64,000 bases of DNA, taken from the NCBI RefSeq assembly GCF_905475465.1, contig NC_062241.1, positions 9,114,001 through 9,178,000 on the forward strand, written 5' to 3'. This stretch comes from Pieris napi (taxonomy: Eukaryota; Arthropoda; Insecta; Lepidoptera; Pieridae). Of this stretch, positions 49,501 through 59,274 are shown one piece after another; position 1 is the stretch's first letter, and each line of letters starts with the position of its first letter. The notes under the pieces are model-generated. The model worked only from the letters and a program-made list of their open reading frames with translations, was not told the DNA's origin and did no database searches. The position numbers and the translations under genes are program-made.

Positions 49501-52500
49501 AACGTCGTCAGGGTCATTGACGTTCGAGGGTGGACTTCGATCTATTTGATCCACGCGGACCGAACAGGGTTTTCTACCCGGATAAGTCACTATCATTCCT
49601 ACAAATGAAAGACTAAAATTGACCCTTAAAACTGATTAGATATCGTTATAGAATCGTAACGATACTTATGTATAGAAAACATCAGCAGTCTTTATTTAAA
49701 TTCCTCCGAAACGGCTCAACCGATTTTTATGATTTTTGTGTATATTTAGTTGGGAAAGGCAGTCAGGCATAATAACGACATCATTCTTCGAATAGGAATT
49801 GTGTCATTTATTTGTTCGTATAGTGAGTTATGATGACGTTTTTTGGAAAAAGTTTTATAAGCATTTTCATTTATCGGAATTTAGTATTTATTAACTATTT
49901 AAAATTTACAGCCCGCCCCGGATTCACAAGAGCAACTGTGACCCGTAAAGCTTGAGAAATCATACACTGAACAAGGAAGTATTCGTAAGAATCATTTTCG
50001 TTTAACCCTTTTTTCTCCGGCATATTTTGCAAATCCGACTAACAAAGTCTATGAAACTCATAAGTAACGTGGCATTTTATTGGTAAAAGAATTTTCAAAA
50101 TTCTCAGTAGATCCAGAGATTACCCTCTACAAAATCCCAAACATTAGCTATTTATATCAGTATTGACAATAAAATAATGGATATGATTTATCTGTATAAC
50201 GCAACGCTCTCTATATCGAAACGATTTTATTTGACAAATACCTTTTATCTTATCGACGAACTTCTGCCAATGATAATGATCCATTCTGTGCACGTCTTCA
50301 AGCGATTCTGGTGGAATTAACAAATTGCTTTCCTCTATCAAATATCTCAGTACTTCACACATTGACAAAACCTGAAATCAAATGAAAATCGTAATTAGTC
50401 TGGAATCTTCTGATTTTCTAGTAGGAGTATTATGAATATAAAATACGAAGGTAATAAATGGGCGATCTTAGAGCGCGGCCACACGATGCGGTAACGGTGC
50501 GGTGCGGCGCCGCACCGCAATTACTTCGAGTTATAGGGTGCCATACGGGCGTAGCGGAGTGGCTCTGTGACACCACCCTTAACATTTAGGGGTTTGAAAA
50601 ATAGATAGTAGCCGATTCTCAGACTTACTAAATGTTCATAAGAATCGGTCGAGCCGTTTCGGAAGAGTATGGGAACGAACATTTTGACACGAAAATTTTA
50701 TAAAGTAGATTAACTAATGGACCCTACAGATATTGTCCTGTACACAAATCTTAAACAAAAAAAACCCTTTAATTGTAAATCTAAACCATTTTTCTAATTC
50801 ACTTGAACACAAAAAATTCATTAAAATCGGTTTTCAAAGACGGTGGTAAGATTCGGTGAAGGTAATTTTATGATTTGATGATTGGCTATTTCATGACTAT
50901 TGTTAAGCCCTGGTAACCATTTTTATAAAAAAAAACTGGTCTAAAAACATCGCAAACGCACAGCAAAACAGGCGGCAGTCATAACATTTTTTTTAATAAC
51001 TGCTGTAAAATATATATTGTATACATACCTCACAACCACCCTCCGGCAAGTATCGTACAAATCTCGGCATAAAGTGAAATTGTGAACAACTCGTGTCAGT
51101 TCCTTTACCGAGATCCAAATCGACTAATTCCAATAATTCTTTGAACAAATACTCCTCTGTAAATATAGGCTTATTCAATATCTATGTATTTTTGGGTTAC
51201 TAGTTAAAGATATTTTGTATCTTATTTTTTCTCAAATTAATTGTACTTATTCTTAACCAATTTACGTTATATATACATCAAATTGACTTTTAAACTAAAA
51301 ATCAAAACTTGGACGTGATCAAGATGTTTTTACAAAAAAAATTGTTCTTCTTTGAAGTCAAAAATTAATCGTAGTCCTAAAAAGACACACAAATCAAACA
51401 CTTGAAAATTTCAAGTGTTTGATATTACAAAGAAATACTTTAATGCATATAATGTCTAGTATAAAGAGATAACGCCTACTGCTGATAGAGGACAAATCTT
51501 AGTTTTTATTTTATTTTTTTATTATTAATTACTTAAGATGTCATATGGAACATGGTATAATGGTTGCAGCTCCTTACAAACATTGGGTAAAACAAAAAAC
51601 TCGGTGATTAAAAAGAGTGGCGGAGAGTTTATTGCCAGTTCTTTTCGTCCGTTCCACACCATTGATTTGAGAACTGGCAGTAAATGTAAAATTAGAAGCA
51701 TTTAGCATTTAATATGTATTTCTTTATTGACAATCATAAGTGTACATTGTGTTACCTAAATGAATTTTAATTTAACACTCTTATGGAAAAATCAAAGGCA
51801 ACAATATCTCAGAAAAAAACAATTCACACAAATTTAAAAAACACCTTTCAACAAAGTAAAAAATGGAATAAAATTGTACATACCAAACAAATCCAACTCC
51901 TGAATAGTGAAATTCTTCGGGGCAGGCTCCTCGATGTATAAAATAGTGTATTCAATATTGAACCTTATTACTTTACAGGTAGGTAACTTCGCCAGTTTAT
52001 AATGGGAAAACATAGAAAAGCCAGAAAATAGAAACTCGTGTTCGTCGTGACTTATGATCGTCGGTGATTTTATGAGGAAATTGGTTGGAGGCGACACTGT
52101 TATTCTGAAAAATTAAAAAAAAAATTGTTGTGTTTTTGGCGAAATACTAATACTAATTTAAAAAATTGTATTTTTAATAACTACAAATGTTTAAGGGAGC
52201 GTTCGAGTATTACGCGTTATTGTTAATATTATTTTCGACTTTCCAGTACTTTACACCACATAATGGTAACTTTTAGGTACAGTAATCATATACACATACA
52301 TAGGGGGACAATAATCTCCAAAAATTGCGTGACGTAATACTTGAACGCTCTCTAATAGCAATATTGTAATCATGGATTGTGTATATTCTAACTGTCGCAT
52401 AATTATGAATTTTTATTTAATTTCTGTGCCTGCCTTGAATATAGCTATTAAATTATTTAACTCTTCATTGCAATTCAATATCAGTAAAATGATAACACTT

Positions 52501-55091
52501 ATAAAAAGGAATGCTAAGGCCTTATTCGCTGTTAAGCAATCTCTAATTCGCGCATGCTCAAATACTTTAAGGAACAATAAAATAGGGTAAACCAAGAAGT
52601 ACAATACTACAAAAAACAAATACAGACAAAGAAAAGGGCACATGAATCACAACAATTTATGAATTATGTTAGGAATACAATTATGTAAAATTTATATAAA
52701 TAATCCATATTGTATGCACACATAAATAAAACAAATAGTTAATAAAATATATGTAGGTACATACTTTCCATGTATGACAACATTTTGCCCAAGACCCTAT
52801 GGCGCCATGAATGGGTTGTACTGTATATTTTGAAAAGAAATTAATTGATAATTTAAATGGGATTATTTCGAATGCTTACCGATAGTGATACAGCTTATCA
52901 ATATTACTCTGCGTGGGCACGCATTTGGGGAATTGCTTTTCGGCAGCGTAAACTCCATGTCGTATACCGAAACGCCGTGCTCTCGCGCTACACCTACATA
53001 ATGGGCCACCATTCATTTCGCCCGTATTATTGAACCTAAAAATCAATGTTTATTTTTACAAGGCAGAGAAAATAATTGTACACTGTCCATTAATCATAAG
53101 TATGCAAAACATACATAGAAAAATGATAAAAATCATTTTTAATAACATTAAAAACTTATAAAATATGATCAGTATGAAGAACTATGTGATTTTTGAAGTA
53201 AAATCAAACATATTTAATTTGATTAGAACCGAACAGTAATATAAATGACAGTACTCGCTTTAATACTCTACATTGAACAGAACTACTTCTAAATTTACAT
53301 TTAAGGCCAGGTCCCTAATAAAGGGCAAAGTACAGACAAAAAACACTGGCAATACTCTATTGCATTTTCAAATCAACAAGTTTTTTGTTTTACAAAACGT
53401 TAATAAGAGGCTGCAACTATTACACAATGCTCGTTATCACATTTTTAACCAATTTATTAAAAATACTTTATGGCTTTAAAAGACTCACCATAATTCTGGA
53501 TGAAGTCTTCTTGGATGACTTTGCTTCCTTTGTAGCTCTAACATCATTCTATCAGTATAACCTTGTAGATTCTCTTCATCTAGACAGTCCTCCTCTTCTG
53601 AAGATGATGATGAAGAGCTATCATCATCAGCTGTTAGAAACAATGTTTCGCATGAATATCTTTATATTGCTAGGAAATATTATCAGCAAAGGGTACATGA
53701 CATTTTATACTTCAGATATTATATGATGTACATTTAAAAATATTTATATTTATAGTTAATTCACCTACATTTTACATAATTATGTATTTGAAACATTAGA
53801 AATTGAATACATTTTTCAGTTCAGAGACATTATAATACTTACAATGTTTACACCTCTTAGCCTTTTGCGGTTTCAGCGGAGGCAACTCATCCACTTCAGG
53901 TCGTGCTTTTTGGCCTCTATGTATTAGATATTTGAGGGAATTTTGACAAATTTTCTCTAGTTTACGAGTTTGTTCCACACCCTCACCACCATTTATTGGT
54001 TTATAATATAACTCAGCTGGTGAACTTCTATACCACATTTTTGAGTTCTGTAAAGTATTTAATGATGTTTAATTTCATACAGTTTAATCATTACTGATTA
54101 CTATTACAAAATAATCAATTTCCATTTTAAGAGAAAGGAAACCAATAAAAATAGTAAGTTATTTATTATAACATACCTCTTCTTCATCAGAATTGTGCTC
54201 TTTAGACCACTTCTCCATTTTTTTTATAAAGTCCTCTGATGTTTTACAATAGTTTTTCCTAAAAGATACAAGTTTTAAGTAGACAAGATACTATTTGCAT
54301 AATTAAAATAAAATTTACATATATATATATATATACCTATAGTCTTCCAAAATCTTCTCCCTGTCAGTCAATGGCCTATGACTAGATGATCGATGTGAGC
54401 AACTAGATTTTTCCCGGCTTCTATATGATGAATGTCTATGTCTATCCTCATATCTATCTCGTTCACTCCTGCTATATGACCTGTGGTCTCGTTCACAGCT
54501 GCGACGCTCACTTCTATATCTTCTATTGTCGTAGTCTCTCCCATCGTCTCGTGATCTAGAATATCTTTCCTCGCCACCTCTGGAACTCCTATAACTGGGA
54601 CTGCGAGAACGACTGCGTATAGATCTACTTCTATATCGCCTTTCTCGTTCATGGCTTCTCTCTCTTCTTGGACTATATTGAGACCTTGAACTATACTCAT
54701 ACTTGTATTGTGGATTTTTAAATTCTAAAGTTCTGAGAGGTGATATTCGTGTGCTCATTTCTTCTGCTTTCCAATCTTGATAATATTGATTTTCAGCGGC
54801 TGTTGCTTGGTGATAGTAATAATCATTGCTATGGTAGCCAGGTGGATAAGGAGGTACATATGCCGGGGGTGGGAAGCTGGGTGGGGGGGGTGGCACATAA
54901 GGAGGAGGTAGTATATCAATAGGATAGGCAGGCGGAGGAGCAGGTCCTAAATTTGGAGGAGGATAGTTGAACATCGGTTGTGGTGGCGTTTCAGAAATAG
55001 GTGGCGGTTCTCCATATATAGACGTAAGTGGCGGTGGGGGTACAAATAGCTGCGGTGGTGGATGTGTATAGTCAACCGGCGGCAAAGACAT
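37519..55091 (-). CDS. drosha: Ribonuclease 3 DROSHA, 19 coding exons
   Basis: Nuclear RNase III that, with Pasha/DGCR8, cuts primary microRNA hairpins. Exons (minus): 55091-54337, 54258-54177, 54047-53843, 53630-53489, 53035-52880, 52104-51884, 51156-51029, 50371-50242, 49598-49430, 48489-48282, 47590-47350, 45856-45636, 45166-45035, 43671-43500, 42808-42627, 41568-41404, 40138-39978, 38664-38519, 37964-37519. Phases agree at every junction; 1353 aa (human 1374). Residues 1-110 are Pro-rich and 130-250 Arg/Ser-rich. The central domain follows (WFNNTGEMNGGPLCRCSARA). RNase IIIa about 740-930 has NERLEFLGDAVVEF and CFEALMGGLFLDAG; RNase IIIb about 990-1105 has NQRLEFLGDTVLQL and DLLEAFLGALYIDK. 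The catalytic acidic residues are present in both. The dsRBD is at about 1155-1205, then FPQLDHQKR and an unusually long acidic Ser/Asp/Glu/Lys tail. Introns are crowded with mobile elements. Confidence 0.97.
40277..40525. repeat. 62-bp tandem repeat, four units
   Basis: Four consecutive units of 62 bp (core AAAGCGACAGTAAAAAGAGA followed by GGATTTGGCGTGGGAGAGAG), the first slightly diverged. They lie in the DROSHA intron between exons 16 and 17 and run straight into one arm of an inverted repeat (40510-40565 against 40722-40778). Confidence 0.9.
40510..40778. mobile_element. Inverted-repeat element attached to the tandem array
   Basis: Arms of about 56 bp: CGTGGGAGAGAGTGAGATAG then GCATTATACAGTGTATAAAC on the left; the inverse on the right, 40722-40778. 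The right arm also carries the inverse of part of one 62-bp unit, so the array looks like an amplified end of a fold-back element. Non-coding. Confidence 0.75.
41877..42584. mobile_element. GC-rich inverted-repeat element (family F), interrupted
   Basis: Ends AGAGCGCGGCCACAAGATGC and, at the right, the inverse (GCATCGTGTGGCCGCGCTCT), followed inward by GGTGCGGTGCGGCGCCG-type sequence. Strongly GC-rich against AT-rich introns. A family D element is inserted at 41944-42415, so family F is about 235 bp without it. An end fragment is at 50470-50535. It lies in the DROSHA intron between exons 15 and 16. Confidence 0.8.
41944..42415 (+). mobile_element. IS630/mariner-like element, internally deleted (family D)
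   Basis: Ends GAGTCTGGCTAATGAAAG and CTTTCATTAGCCAGACTC, flanked by TA on both sides (42-43 and 16-17 of the local hundreds), the target duplication of the Tc1/mariner/IS630 superfamily. About 42097-42290 retains two pieces of a DDE transposase in different frames: LLANGYEFKKNKNERSLLIE and, after a deletion, IIYLDETYVHKTYKP, where LDET is the usual setting of the second catalytic Asp. The element is non-autonomous. The subterminal TTTGCCGCGCTTTTTC is shared with the copy at 43733-44190. Confidence 0.85.
43066..43363 (+). mobile_element. MITE family B, copy 3
   Basis: GGGTGCGTGTACTTATGTAC at the left, then GAAGTTTTACTTCTTTGGC; ends CGCGCCTAGAGAAGTAAAAC. Shorter than copy 2 by an internal deletion next to TCCAATGCC. 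In the DROSHA intron between exons 14 and 15. Confidence 0.8.
43733..44190. mobile_element. IS630/mariner-like MITE (family D), TA-flanked full copy
   Basis: 458 bp, GAGTCTGGCTAATGAAAG to the inverse, TA on each side. The interior differs from the copy at 41944 (no transposase remnant) and matches the copies at 19922 and 62446. In the DROSHA intron between exons 13 and 14. Confidence 0.85.
44567..44705 (-). repeat. Dispersed repeat, inverse of the one at 26845
   Basis: A run of T, then GAACACGGGGCAAACGGGCA, GGAGGCTCACC, CCCATGGACACTCTCAACGC and GAGTGCGTTGCGGGCC. On the minus strand it ends in poly(A), which supports a retroelement 3' end. In the DROSHA intron between exons 13 and 14. Confidence 0.7.
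45880..46090. repeat. Possible Helitron-like or LINE-derived repeat
   Basis: Contains TACGTGTCACGTTGTTTGTC, ATGGACTCCTAAACTACC and AGTTTGATCTAACTTAAAAG, phrases I associate with a common lepidopteran repeat. Ends not defined. Confidence 0.4.
46498..47203 (+). mobile_element. 5'-truncated LINE copy with a target duplication
   Basis: The plus strand repeats the last roughly 390 bp of the LINE at 55306-60939 (from CGGTATAATCACTCCATG through GAACAGGAACAG-region equivalents to GTGAGGCTATTTAT) and ends in a run of A. AAAGGAGATATAA flanks both sides (46485-46497 and 47204-47216). A family A MITE (46668-46984) splits it. It sits in the DROSHA intron between exons 11 and 12, in the opposite orientation to the intact element. 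Confidence 0.92.
46668..46984. mobile_element. Fold-back MITE family A, full copy nested in a LINE
   Basis: 317 bp: TGTTAACGTAAAATTGTAAA at the left, the inverse ending TTTTACGGTGACA at the right; both halves pair over about 115 bp with a loop around AATAATAATACG. TATA is on each side. The intact LINE has a single TATA in the same context (CATATG-TATA-CAAATC), i.e. the pre-insertion site, which fixes the ends and the 4-bp duplication. Confidence 0.93.
48688..49118 (-). repeat. tRNA-derived SINE, rearranged copy
   Basis: Same family as 6226-6512: GGCGCTACAACCTTTTTAGG at the left, AATAGGCAAGTAGGTGATCA in the middle, and the tRNA-like GCCGGGGATCGAACCTTAGG near the right. Around 48740-48950 it is broken by unrelated sequence. 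In the DROSHA intron between exons 9 and 10. Confidence 0.7.
49284..49354. repeat. 71-nt hairpin in a DROSHA intron
   Basis: Two 26-bp arms (49284-49309 and 49329-49354) pair with only two mismatches, around a 19-base AT-rich loop. The outer stem is GCAGGGTCAATGT. The size and shape are those of a microRNA precursor, but it could equally be a minimal palindromic transposon. Located between DROSHA exons 9 and 10, and able to fold on either strand. Confidence 0.75.
49690..49770. repeat. Short repeat fragment (CCGAAACGGCTCAACCGATTT)
   Basis: A phrase common in insect repeats, related to GGTCGAGCCGTTTCGGAAGA at 50648. Ends not defined. Confidence 0.35.
50470..50535. mobile_element. End fragment of GC-rich element family F
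   Basis: AGAGCGCGGCCACACGATGC, then GGTGCGGTGCGGCGCCGC and CAATTACTTCGAGTTATAGG, matching the inverted right end of the element at 41877-42584. Only one end is present. Between DROSHA exons 7 and 8. Confidence 0.75.
51393..51423. repeat. Perfect 31-bp palindrome
   Basis: ATCAAACACTTGAAA, a single central A, then its exact reverse complement. In the DROSHA intron between exons 6 and 7. Unrelated to the other repeats here. Confidence 0.8.
51583..51770 (+). repeat. Dispersed repeat (retroelement 3' tail), copy 2
   Basis: Close match to 23493-23690 (CTCGGTGATTAAAAAGAGTG, GCGGAGAGTTTATTGCCAGT, GATTTGAGAACTGGCAG, ACATTGTGTTACCTAA). In the DROSHA intron between exons 6 and 7. Confidence 0.65.
52195..52352. 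mobile_element. MITE family E, copy 3
   Basis: GGGAGCGTTCGAGTATTACG at the left; ACGTAATACTTGAACGCTCT at the right; 158 bp. In the DROSHA intron between exons 5 and 6. The interior shares ACACCACATAATGGTAACTT with copy 1. Confidence 0.85.
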
Positions 55092-55295
55092 TTGGAATAA
55101 TATTCAATTTGTGTTGTTTGATGTCAAGAAAGTAGGTAATTAGTTTGTGTAAACCGAGGCAAATTAATTTATCGCCACAAAAGACATATATCCTTCTTTA
55201 AACTATATTTTTTTAAGAAAAACCTTTAATTATTATGAAAAAAAAACTTAATTCTTAAGAATAAGTACAGATGACTTAAAATTTGTTTTGGCGAA
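55092..55295 (-). promoter_or_regulatory. DROSHA 5' flank between start codon and LINE
   Basis: Only about 204 bp of original sequence remain between the DROSHA ATG and the retrotransposon. No TATA box is obvious. Part of this is probably 5' UTR; the transcription start may be here or beyond the LINE, in which case the LINE is in a 5' UTR intron. Confidence 0.4.
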
Positions 55296-55305
55296 CACTA
55301 TACAC
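55296..55305. repeat. Target-site duplication, 3' side of LINE
   Basis: CACTATACAC, identical to 60940-60949 at the other end of the element, next to the poly(A) tail (run of 22 T at 55306-55327). Confidence 0.85.
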
Positions 55306-55539
55306 TTTTTTTTTTTTTTTTTTTTTTAATAGCCTCACGCAGAGCGTATTGCCACAGACAAAGGTAAGGAAAACGGAATAGTAAAGAAAAATAATTTTAC
55401 ACCGAATGAACATTACATCGATAAAGGATAGGATCAGCAGGATATAAAACTATCTCTAATACAAAATACTACATTATGGAAAGGAACAGTAATTAATAAA
55501 ATATATATCATACAAAATACGATTTGTATACATATGTAT

Positions 55540-58500
55540 TTATAATTTTATATTATTTACAGTAAGAAATAAACATAACTTTTTATATATATTATTATTT
55601 AAAGATGAAAGCAGAACAGGAACAGATGTAGGTAACGGGATACTAGAAGAAGGATTAGAATGATCGAATAACATGGAGTGGTTATACCGGGGACAGGACA
55701 GAATGATATGGTTTAAATCACCAATATTCAGCCCACACTCACACATTTCACTATCAATAATATGAAATCTGAAAAGGTGGGCTGGGGTACACACATGGCC
55801 CAATCTCATACGAATGAGAGACGATGTTTCCTTTTTATTAAATTTCATTTTAAAAAACCATGGCTTTAGTGGTATTGTGGGCTGTATACATGAAAAATAT
55901 TTACCCTTAATTAAACTGGTCTGAATCCAAAGGTCAGTCCAAGATTGTCGAAGAAAAGAAGCAGGAAGTGAGGCCAAATCATGATAATAATTTTTATACG
56001 AGTTAGAATCGCCATCCTTAACAGCTTCATTTGCTAGTTGGTCTGCTATGTCGTTACCAAAAATACCAGAATGTCCAGGTATCCAACCAAATGACACAGA
56101 CAACCCCAATTGCTCACATTCATACAACAAACTCCTAATCTCAATAATGATAGGAAAAATTAATTTGTTTTTTAATGGATATTTTTGGAGAGCTTGAAGA
56201 GCACTAAGTGAATCTGTGAATATGATGGATTTCTTAAGTTTCTTACTCAAAACTAATTTTAAAGCTTTAAATATACCGTAACATTCCCCTGTGAAGATTG
56301 AGGACTCTGGAGGAAACTTTATTTTTATTGTAGTTTTACTTTGTAAGTGAAATACTCCTATGCCTACATTACCAGACGAACCGTGTTTAGAGGCATCTGT
56401 AAATATGTAATTGTACTCATGGCAGTGTTGTTCACAGAAATAATTAAAAGTAATCCTTGCGTGGGAATCGCCCTTGTTTATACCAATATTGAATCTAATG
56501 TCTGGAGAAATAATTAGAGATTCAAAGTTGGTTCCAAATAAAGGGTAAGTTGGTAAGGTATGAGTTGGAGCTTGAATATTGATAAATTTATTGAAGCTGA
56601 CGATGAGACAAGGTGAAGATTTATTTGACCAGTACTTGGAAGATGTAAACAATTGAGATAGTTCTTGAAGCTTAGAACGGAGAGGATGGTTGGCATATTG
56701 AAGGGAGCGAAATATGAATTTATCAGATAAATATTGTCGTCTAAGATGTAATGGGGCTTCAACACATTCTACTTGTAAAGCATTAATTGGACTAGTTTTC
56801 ATAGCTCCTGTGATTAATCTTAATGCCTTAGACTGTATATTATCTAATTTTTTTAAACGGGTTGCATTTCCAGGAGATAATAAAAAGGTACCATAGTCTA
56901 AAATACTTCGGATTAAAGCATTGTACATGAGTTTCATACAAAAGGGATGGGCACCCCACCATACACCGGATAAACATCTAAGAATGTTCAGGTTTCGCTC
57001 ACACCTATTAAAAATGTAGTCACAATGATTTACACCAGAGAGCTTAGAATCTAAAAACACACCAAGGAACTTCACAGAGTTTTTAACAGGGATAATATTA
57101 TTATCAAAATACACGTTGATTGGAGGAGGGAGACGCATTCTAGAAAAAAGCATGGCAACACTTTTAGTGGGGGATATTTCAAGGCCATTAGTATCAAGCC
57201 AAGTTTTTAATAAATTAAGAGAATGAGACAGTAATGAGCAAGCAATGGCCGGTGATTGATGAATGGAATAAATTAAAAGGTCATCAGCATACTGGAGAAT
57301 ACAAATCCGATTACCCAAAGAAGCTTTCAAATCATGGGTATAAATATTATATAAGATGGGACTTAAGACTGATCCTTGAGGAAGACCTCTCCATAAGGTT
57401 CTGGTTACAACAGTAGAGTCTTGTGAAATTAGAGTGATGTGTCTTTCGTATAAAGTATTTATGATAAAATTTGATAACATTACAGGTACATTCAAATACT
57501 GTAGCTTTTTATGAAGAACTGACAACACTACATTGTCATAAGCGGATTGTACATCTAAAAATGTGGCAACAACAGAATCGTTCCTTGAAAATGCTAAAAA
57601 AATGTCAGTTATAAAGATGGCAATACTGTCCATCGTACTCTTCCCTCGACGGAAACCAAATTGACTGTCACAAAGTAATTTATTGCTTTCTACAAACCAT
57701 TCAAGACGAGTTTTCACTAAATGTTCACAGAGTTTTATCAAGACCGAGGATAATGCAATAGGACGATATGAATTTGCGATAGAGGGATTTTTATTAGATT
57801 TCAGAATTGGTATAATGATCTGGTTTTTCCAGCGTGGAGGGATAGAACCGGTTAACATAAGTGTATTTATCAATTTCAGGAAATATTCAAGAGTTTGGTC
57901 ACCTAAATGAGAGATGAAGGAATATGGGATTCCATCGTCACCAGGAGCAGAGTCTATAACTGAAGATAGTATTCCTTTAATTTCATACATAGAAAATGGA
58001 CTATTGAGACCAGAGGGGTTCAATGGCATCAGAGGCATAATTATTGTTTCAGGAACTGTAGTAGGAGCAAGTCTGTCGAGGAATTGATTTGTTAATGAAT
58101 CGGGGAGAGAACCAGAAGTTTCAGTAAATGCACACCTGAATCTTCTAATATTACGCCATACCACAGAAGGACGGACATTAGGGGAGATGGAGAGACAAAA
58201 AGATTTCCAGCTATGTGCTTTTTTCTTTTTGAATAATAAACTAGTGGCCTTGAAAGAATCTGTAACCAGATCAAAATTTTCAGATGTACAATTCTCACAA
58301 TATTGGAGTTCAACTTGTTTTCTTTTTTTAATTGCATCTGAACATTCTTGATCCCACCAAGGTGGAGATGGAATAAAGCCCAGAGCACCATTTTTAAGCG
58401 GAAAGGTTTTGTCTGCTACTTCTATAAATAATTTAGTTAATGCATCAGCACAAATTGATTCTGAACCATGTGAGATATTAGGAAGGGAAGTCATCTTTTG

Positions 58501-59274
58501 TTCTATACTGGATTTAAAGGTATCCCAATCAGCATTATTAAGTCGATGTTTTAATCTAGGTGAATGTCTAAATGTAAAATTAAAGTGAAAAGGAAATCTA
58601 AGAAGTAAAGGGAAGTGGTCACTACCATATGAAGAAGAAAGTGTAGACCATGAAATAGTGGAAGCTAAACTAGGAGTACAAATGCTTAAATCAGGGACAC
58701 TTGAGCCTTCATTGGGAGAGGTCCGCCGGGTCACAGAACCATCATTAAGAAAGCAAAGATTATGAGAGTTTAACAATTCCATCAATGAAACTCCGTATGT
58801 ATTGGTTGTTGAACTGCCCCAAGAATTATGTTGACTGTTAAAGTCGCCTAATAAGATAAAAGGCTTAGGAAGAGTAGAAATGATAGAGTCAATTTCAACA
58901 AAGATAGAAGAACTAGGATGAGGAATATATATTGAAACATAGCAGATATTATTAACAATAGCAGCAATAATTGAAAAATCATTACTATGAGAAGGAATAG
59001 GAAAGTGAGAAAAAGGAAGATGATGTTTGACTAGTAAGGCAACTCCGCCATACCCGTCAATACGATCCTCACGGAGACAGGCATAGCCTGAGTACCTACA
59101 AGGAGCACCTGGTTTTAACCAGGTTTCCTGTAGAGCGAAGATAAAAGGTTTATATTTATTTATAAGATAAATAATATCACTTTTCTTAGACGAAGCACTT
59201 CTACAGTTCCACTGTAGAGCTTTGGCCTGCTTGTCCATTATTAATATAATTTGGTAAGCTAGCAATAGTGTCAA
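55540..59274 (-). CDS. LINE ORF2: endonuclease, reverse transcriptase, RNase H
   Basis: Polyprotein for target-primed reverse transcription. The long frame gives 1244 aa from the ATG at 59274; a second ATG at 59241 (MDKQAKALQWNCRS) directly before the endonuclease is a likely alternative start. Residues about 18-225 are an APE-type endonuclease (LQWNCRS, LQETWL, LLGDFNSQHNSWG, SDHFPLLL). The reverse transcriptase spans about 470-740, with SYRPIALSSVLIKLCE, GFRRGKSTMDS, LPQGSVLSPILYNIY and the catalytic YADD near 662-665. RNase H is at about 955-1090, with D in FTDAS, E in FTGECYG, D in FTDSLSA, and PGHSG/GNDIAD. A Cys/His segment CECGLNIGDLNHIILSC lies near the C-terminus. No stop or frameshift is seen. 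Overlaps ORF1 by 41-74 bases. Confidence 0.95.
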   Translation of the reverse strand: MTLLLAYQIILIMDKQAKALQWNCRSASSKKSDIIYLINKYKPFIFALQETWLKPGAPCRYSGYACLREDRIDGYGGVALLVKHHLPFSHFPIPSHSNDFSIIAAIVNNICYVSIYIPHPSSSIFVEIDSIISTLPKPFILLGDFNSQHNSWGSSTTNTYGVSLMELLNSHNLCFLNDGSVTRRTSPNEGSSVPDLSICTPSLASTISWSTLSSSYGSDHFPLLLRFPFHFNFTFRHSPRLKHRLNNADWDTFKSSIEQKMTSLPNISHGSESICADALTKLFIEVADKTFPLKNGALGFIPSPPWWDQECSDAIKKRKQVELQYCENCTSENFDLVTDSFKATSLLFKKKKAHSWKSFCLSISPNVRPSVVWRNIRRFRCAFTETSGSLPDSLTNQFLDRLAPTTVPETIIMPLMPLNPSGLNSPFSMYEIKGILSSVIDSAPGDDGIPYSFISHLGDQTLEYFLKLINTLMLTGSIPPRWKNQIIIPILKSNKNPSIANSYRPIALSSVLIKLCEHLVKTRLEWFVESNKLLCDSQFGFRRGKSTMDSIAIFITDIFLAFSRNDSVVATFLDVQSAYDNVVLSVLHKKLQYLNVPVMLSNFIINTLYERHITLISQDSTVVTRTLWRGLPQGSVLSPILYNIYTHDLKASLGNRICILQYADDLLIYSIHQSPAIACSLLSHSLNLLKTWLDTNGLEISPTKSVAMLFSRMRLPPPINVYFDNNIIPVKNSVKFLGVFLDSKLSGVNHCDYIFNRCERNLNILRCLSGVWWGAHPFCMKLMYNALIRSILDYGTFLLSPGNATRLKKLDNIQSKALRLITGAMKTSPINALQVECVEAPLHLRRQYLSDKFIFRSLQYANHPLRSKLQELSQLFTSSKYWSNKSSPCLIVSFNKFINIQAPTHTLPTYPLFGTNFESLIISPDIRFNIGINKGDSHARITFNYFCEQHCHEYNYIFTDASKHGSSGNVGIGVFHLQSKTTIKIKFPPESSIFTGECYGIFKALKLVLSKKLKKSIIFTDSLSALQALQKYPLKNKLIFPIIIEIRSLLYECEQLGLSVSFGWIPGHSGIFGNDIADQLANEAVKDGDSNSYKNYYHDLASLPASFLRQSWTDLWIQTSLIKGKYFSCIQPTIPLKPWFFKMKFNKKETSSLIRMRLGHVCTPAHLFRFHIIDSEMCECGLNIGDLNHIILSCPRYNHSMLFDHSNPSSSIPLPTSVPVLLSSLNNNIYKKLCLFLTVNNIKL

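Noticed and set aside
54368..54700. 110-codon frame inside DROSHA exon 1
   Set aside because: Frame-shifted reading of the Arg/Ser-rich repeats.
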